Assembly (NCBI RefSeq): GCF_051535215.1
Contig: NZ_JBPPLY010000003.1
Location: forward strand, 186,001 to 250,000
Origin: Nitrobacter sp051535215
GTDB lineage: Bacteria; Pseudomonadota; Alphaproteobacteria; Rhizobiales; Xanthobacteraceae
Length of the DNA stretch: 64,000 nt
Direction: 5' to 3'
Part shown: positions 61,817-64,000 of the stretch, piece after piece
How positions within the stretch are numbered: position 1 is the stretch's first letter
Layout: each line of letters opens with the position of its first letter
Notes under the pieces: model-generated
Told to the model about the DNA's origin: nothing
Database searches by the model: none
The model's input: only the letters and a program-made list of their open reading frames with translations
Made by a program: the position numbers and the translations under genes

Positions 61817-62940
61817 GGCTTCGATGGCTTCCGAGCTTTGGCCGGCTTTTCAGGCTTGACCGTCTTCTCCGGCTTGGCCGCTTCCTCGGGCTTAGCTGTC
61901 TTCTCGGGCTTGGCCATCTCGGGCTGCTTGGCCGCCTCAGACTTGGCCGGCTTCTCCTCGACATCGGCGCGATGGTCGCCGACCCCGAGATAGATCAGAA
62001 TCGGCGCGGCGATGAAGATCGAGGTGTAGGTGCCGACCAGCACCACACCGAACATCATCACGGCAGTGAAGCTGTGGATAGCCGGTCCGCCGAACAGCAG
62101 CAGCGCAAGCAGTGCCAGCGTCACCGTGACGTGGGTGATGATCGAGCGCGATAGCGTCGAGTTGATCGACTCGTTGAGCAGCTCGGGCATCGGCATCTTC
62201 TTGTAGCGCCGCAGCATCTCGCGGATGCGGTCGTAGATGACGACGGTGTCGTTGAGCGAGTAACCCAGGATGGTCAGAAGCGCGGCGATGCTGGTGAGGT
62301 CGAAATCGACCTGCGAGATCGACATGAAGCCGATCGTCAGCACGATATCATGTACGTTGGCGATCATGGCGCCGAGCGCGAACTGCCACTCGAACCGGAA
62401 CCACAGATAAATCAGGATGCCGAGGATCGCCAGCATCAGGCCGACCATGCCGTAGGCGAGCAGTTCGCCGGACACGCGCGGGCCGACCACCTCGACGCGG
62501 CGATAGGTGACGGTCTCGCCGAGCGCGCCCCGCACCTTCTGAACCGCCTCCTGCTGCGCGGCGTCGCCGCCCGGCTGTTCGGCGACGCGGATGAGCACTT
62601 CGGTCGGGCCGCCGAACTGTTGAAGCTGGACCTCGCCGAGACCGAGGCCGTTCAGCGTGGTGCGCATGCTCGCCAGGTTCGCATCGCCCGACTTCGACTG
62701 CACCTCGAGCAGCGTGCCGCCCTTGAAATCGATGCCGAAATTCAAGCCGTGCGTGAAGAACAGCGTGATGGCGACGATCGACAGCACCGCGGAAATCGGA
62801 AAGCTGATGCGGCGGAAGCGCGTGAAGTCGAAATGCGTGTTGTCCGGGACGATCCGCAGCGACGGCAGCAGGCCGAAGCAACTGACGATGGTCAGCACGA
62901 CGATGAGGGCACCGAGCCCGAGCAAAATCCAGTGAGTCAC
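61813..62940 (-). CDS. secF: Protein translocase subunit SecF
   Basis: SecF, with SecD, uses the proton gradient to pull exported proteins through SecYEG. The 375-residue protein has six membrane helices; the first is near 60 and the others at about 160-310 (LLAYGMVGLMLAILGILIYLW, TSIAALLTILGYSLNDTVVIYDRIRE). The signature FKGGTLLEVQSKSG is intact. A C-terminal Lys/Pro/Glu repeat tail (about 328-375, AKPEEAAKPEKTVKPEKPAK) is unusual. The start is a GTG. The tail overlaps the next gene's start. Confidence 0.95.
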   Translation of the reverse strand: MTHWILLGLGALIVVLTIVSCFGLLPSLRIVPDNTHFDFTRFRRISFPISAVLSIVAITLFFTHGLNFGIDFKGGTLLEVQSKSGDANLASMRTTLNGLGLGEVQLQQFGGPTEVLIRVAEQPGGDAAQQEAVQKVRGALGETVTYRRVEVVGPRVSGELLAYGMVGLMLAILGILIYLWFRFEWQFALGAMIANVHDIVLTIGFMSISQVDFDLTSIAALLTILGYSLNDTVVIYDRIREMLRRYKKMPMPELLNESINSTLSRSIITHVTVTLALLALLLFGGPAIHSFTAVMMFGVVLVGTYTSIFIAAPILIYLGVGDHRADVEEKPAKSEAAKQPEMAKPEKTAKPEEAAKPEKTVKPEKPAKARKPSKP

Positions 62941-62956
62941 AGCCGGCTCCGCGTCA

Positions 62957-64000
62957 TCAGATCGGCACGTTTTGGGGCCGCTTCCAGCGCACCCATGTGG
63001 CGACGATCAGCCGGGTCACCTCGAATGCGGTGAACACGGTGGTGATGATGCCGATGCCGAGCGTCACGGCAAAGCCGCGCACCGGACCGGTGCCGATGTA
63101 GAATAGCACCGCGGCCGCGATGAACGTCGTGATGTTGGAATCCAGGATCGTCGCCAGCGCCCGCTTGAAGCCAGCGTCGATCGCCGAAATCGCGGTGCGG
63201 CCGCCGCGGATTTCCTCGCGAATGCGCTCATAGATCAGCACGTTGGAATCGACGGCGATGCCCACGGTGAGCACGATGCCGGCAATGCCGGGCAGCGTCA
63301 GCGTCGCGTTCAATAGCGACAGCACGCCGAAGATCATGGCAACGTTGATGGCGACGGCGATATTCGCGAACACCCCGAACAGCCGGTAGGTCAGCAGCAT
63401 GAACAGGATGACCATGATCGAACCGACATAGGCGGCGAGTTCGCCTTTTTCGATCGAATCCTGTCCGAGGCCGGGACCGACGGTGCGTTCCTCGATGATC
63501 GTCAGCGGCGCCGGCAGCGCGCCGGCGCGCAGCAGGATCGCAAGGTCGTTGGCCTCCTGCACCGTGAAATTTCCGGAAATCTGGCCGGAGCCGCCGGTAA
63601 TCGGTTCGCGGATGACCGGCGCGGAGATCACCTCATTGTCGAGGATGATGGCGAACGGCTGTCCGACGTTTTCCGATGTCGCCTGCGCGAACTTGCGCGC
63701 GCCGTTGCTGTTGAACCGGAAGGTCACGATCGGCTCGCTGGTACGCGAATCGAATCCCGGCTGCGCGTCGGTCAGGTCGCCGCCGGAGACGAGCACCTGC
63801 TTCTTGACGACATAAGGCGTCTTGGGCGCCTGCGAACTCATCAGCACTTCGGAATCGGCGGGCACCCGGCCTTGCAGGGCCTGTTCGGGCGATACGCTCG
63901 AATCGACCATGCGGAAGTCCATCTTGGCGGTCTTGCCGAGGATTTCCTTCAGCCGCGTCGGGTCCTGCAATCCCGGCACCTGCACCAGAATGCGGTCAGT
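62957..64000 (-). CDS. secD: Protein translocase subunit SecD (C-terminal part)
   Basis: The frame enters at the right edge and continues without a stop to 62957, so only about the last 347 residues are in the window; the start lies beyond 64000. It contains LVQVPGLQDPTRLKEILGKTAKMDFRMVD, FRFNSNGARKFAQ and the membrane region with the conserved TVGIAVDSNVLIYERIREEI and ATILDSNITTFIAAAVLFYIG. secF follows after 16 bases on the same strand. Confidence 0.96.
   Translation of the reverse strand, partial: TDRILVQVPGLQDPTRLKEILGKTAKMDFRMVDSSVSPEQALQGRVPADSEVLMSSQAPKTPYVVKKQVLVSGGDLTDAQPGFDSRTSEPIVTFRFNSNGARKFAQATSENVGQPFAIILDNEVISAPVIREPITGGSGQISGNFTVQEANDLAILLRAGALPAPLTIIEERTVGPGLGQDSIEKGELAAYVGSIMVILFMLLTYRLFGVFANIAVAINVAMIFGVLSLLNATLTLPGIAGIVLTVGIAVDSNVLIYERIREEIRGGRTAISAIDAGFKRALATILDSNITTFIAAAVLFYIGTGPVRGFAVTLGIGIITTVFTAFEVTRLIVATWVRWKRPQNVPI

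Overview
The window comes from the chromosome of an alphaproteobacterium, most likely of the Bradyrhizobiaceae/Nitrobacteraceae (Bradyrhizobium, Rhodopseudomonas, Nitrobacter or Afipia type). The evidence is the GC-rich coding style, the gene orders nrdR-ribD-ribE-ribH-nusB-thiL and aroQ-accB-accC, Rhizobiales-type small proteins (DUF1236, DUF3597, GCG_CRPN, aa3 oxidase subunit IV), single-chain IorAB, TrmFO, and palindromic intergenic repeats typical of this group. Genus and species cannot be fixed from the sequence alone. No insertion sequence, integrase, prophage or CRISPR array is visible. Most of the window is ordinary core genome, with short accessory patches between core blocks.

Layout: (1) 1-5.9 kb, minus strand: glyA, nrdR, ribD, ribE, ribH, nusB, thiL. 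(2) 6.1-8.7 kb, an accessory patch ending at tRNA-Leu(GAG): two tandem double-glycine-leader peptides, a DUF3606 protein, a 19-residue membrane micropeptide and a DUF4062 (TIR-like) protein. (3) 9-16 kb: fliN-like, lipB, acylphosphatase, propionyl/acetyl-CoA carboxylase alpha subunit, 1-Cys peroxiredoxin, glutathione-dependent formaldehyde dehydrogenase and a cupin. (4) 16.2-20.7 kb: CHASE2 adenylate cyclase, a TadG-like protein and a TPR/beta-barrel protein. (5) 21-26 kb: tRNA-Arg(UCG), about 1.4 kb of gene-poor DNA, an aa3 oxidase small subunit, envelope proteins, GST and a GrlR-like protein. (6) 26-38.7 kb: a large PAS histidine kinase, IorAB, a PEP-mutase-like enzyme, a GCG_CRPN peptide, the H+-pumping pyrophosphatase and an aminotransferase. 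(7) 38.9-48.9 kb, plus strand: BepA-like protease, DsbA-like protein, DUF1236 protein, aroQ-accB-accC, a three-gene phosphorelay and aat. (8) 48.9-57.6 kb: chemoreceptor, DUF2155, FecR-domain protein, NDUFA12, twin small GNATs, DUF3597 and DUF2189. (9) 57.9-64 kb: trmFO, a kinase fused to an acyl-CoA-synthetase C-terminal domain, NDUFAF6-like and NDUFAF3-like proteins, secF and the C-terminal part of secD.

The genes form several functional groups. Riboflavin, thiamine and one-carbon functions sit at the left. Three complex I related genes (NDUFA12, NDUFAF6-like, NDUFAF3-like) lie near secDF at the right. Two promoters that match the alphaproteobacterial general-stress sigma (EcfG) consensus, GGAAC-N17-CGTT, precede the DUF1236 gene and the phosphorelay operon. 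That operon ends in a REC-HWE kinase, a class that often feeds the same stress response.

The best candidates for something undescribed are the twin double-glycine-leader peptides with a shared core motif at 6.17-6.58 kb, and the kinase/ANL-C-terminal fusion at 59.4-60.5 kb. The free-standing DUF4062 protein, the 19-residue micropeptide and an overlapping pair of tiny reading frames at 25.4-25.7 kb are weaker candidates.
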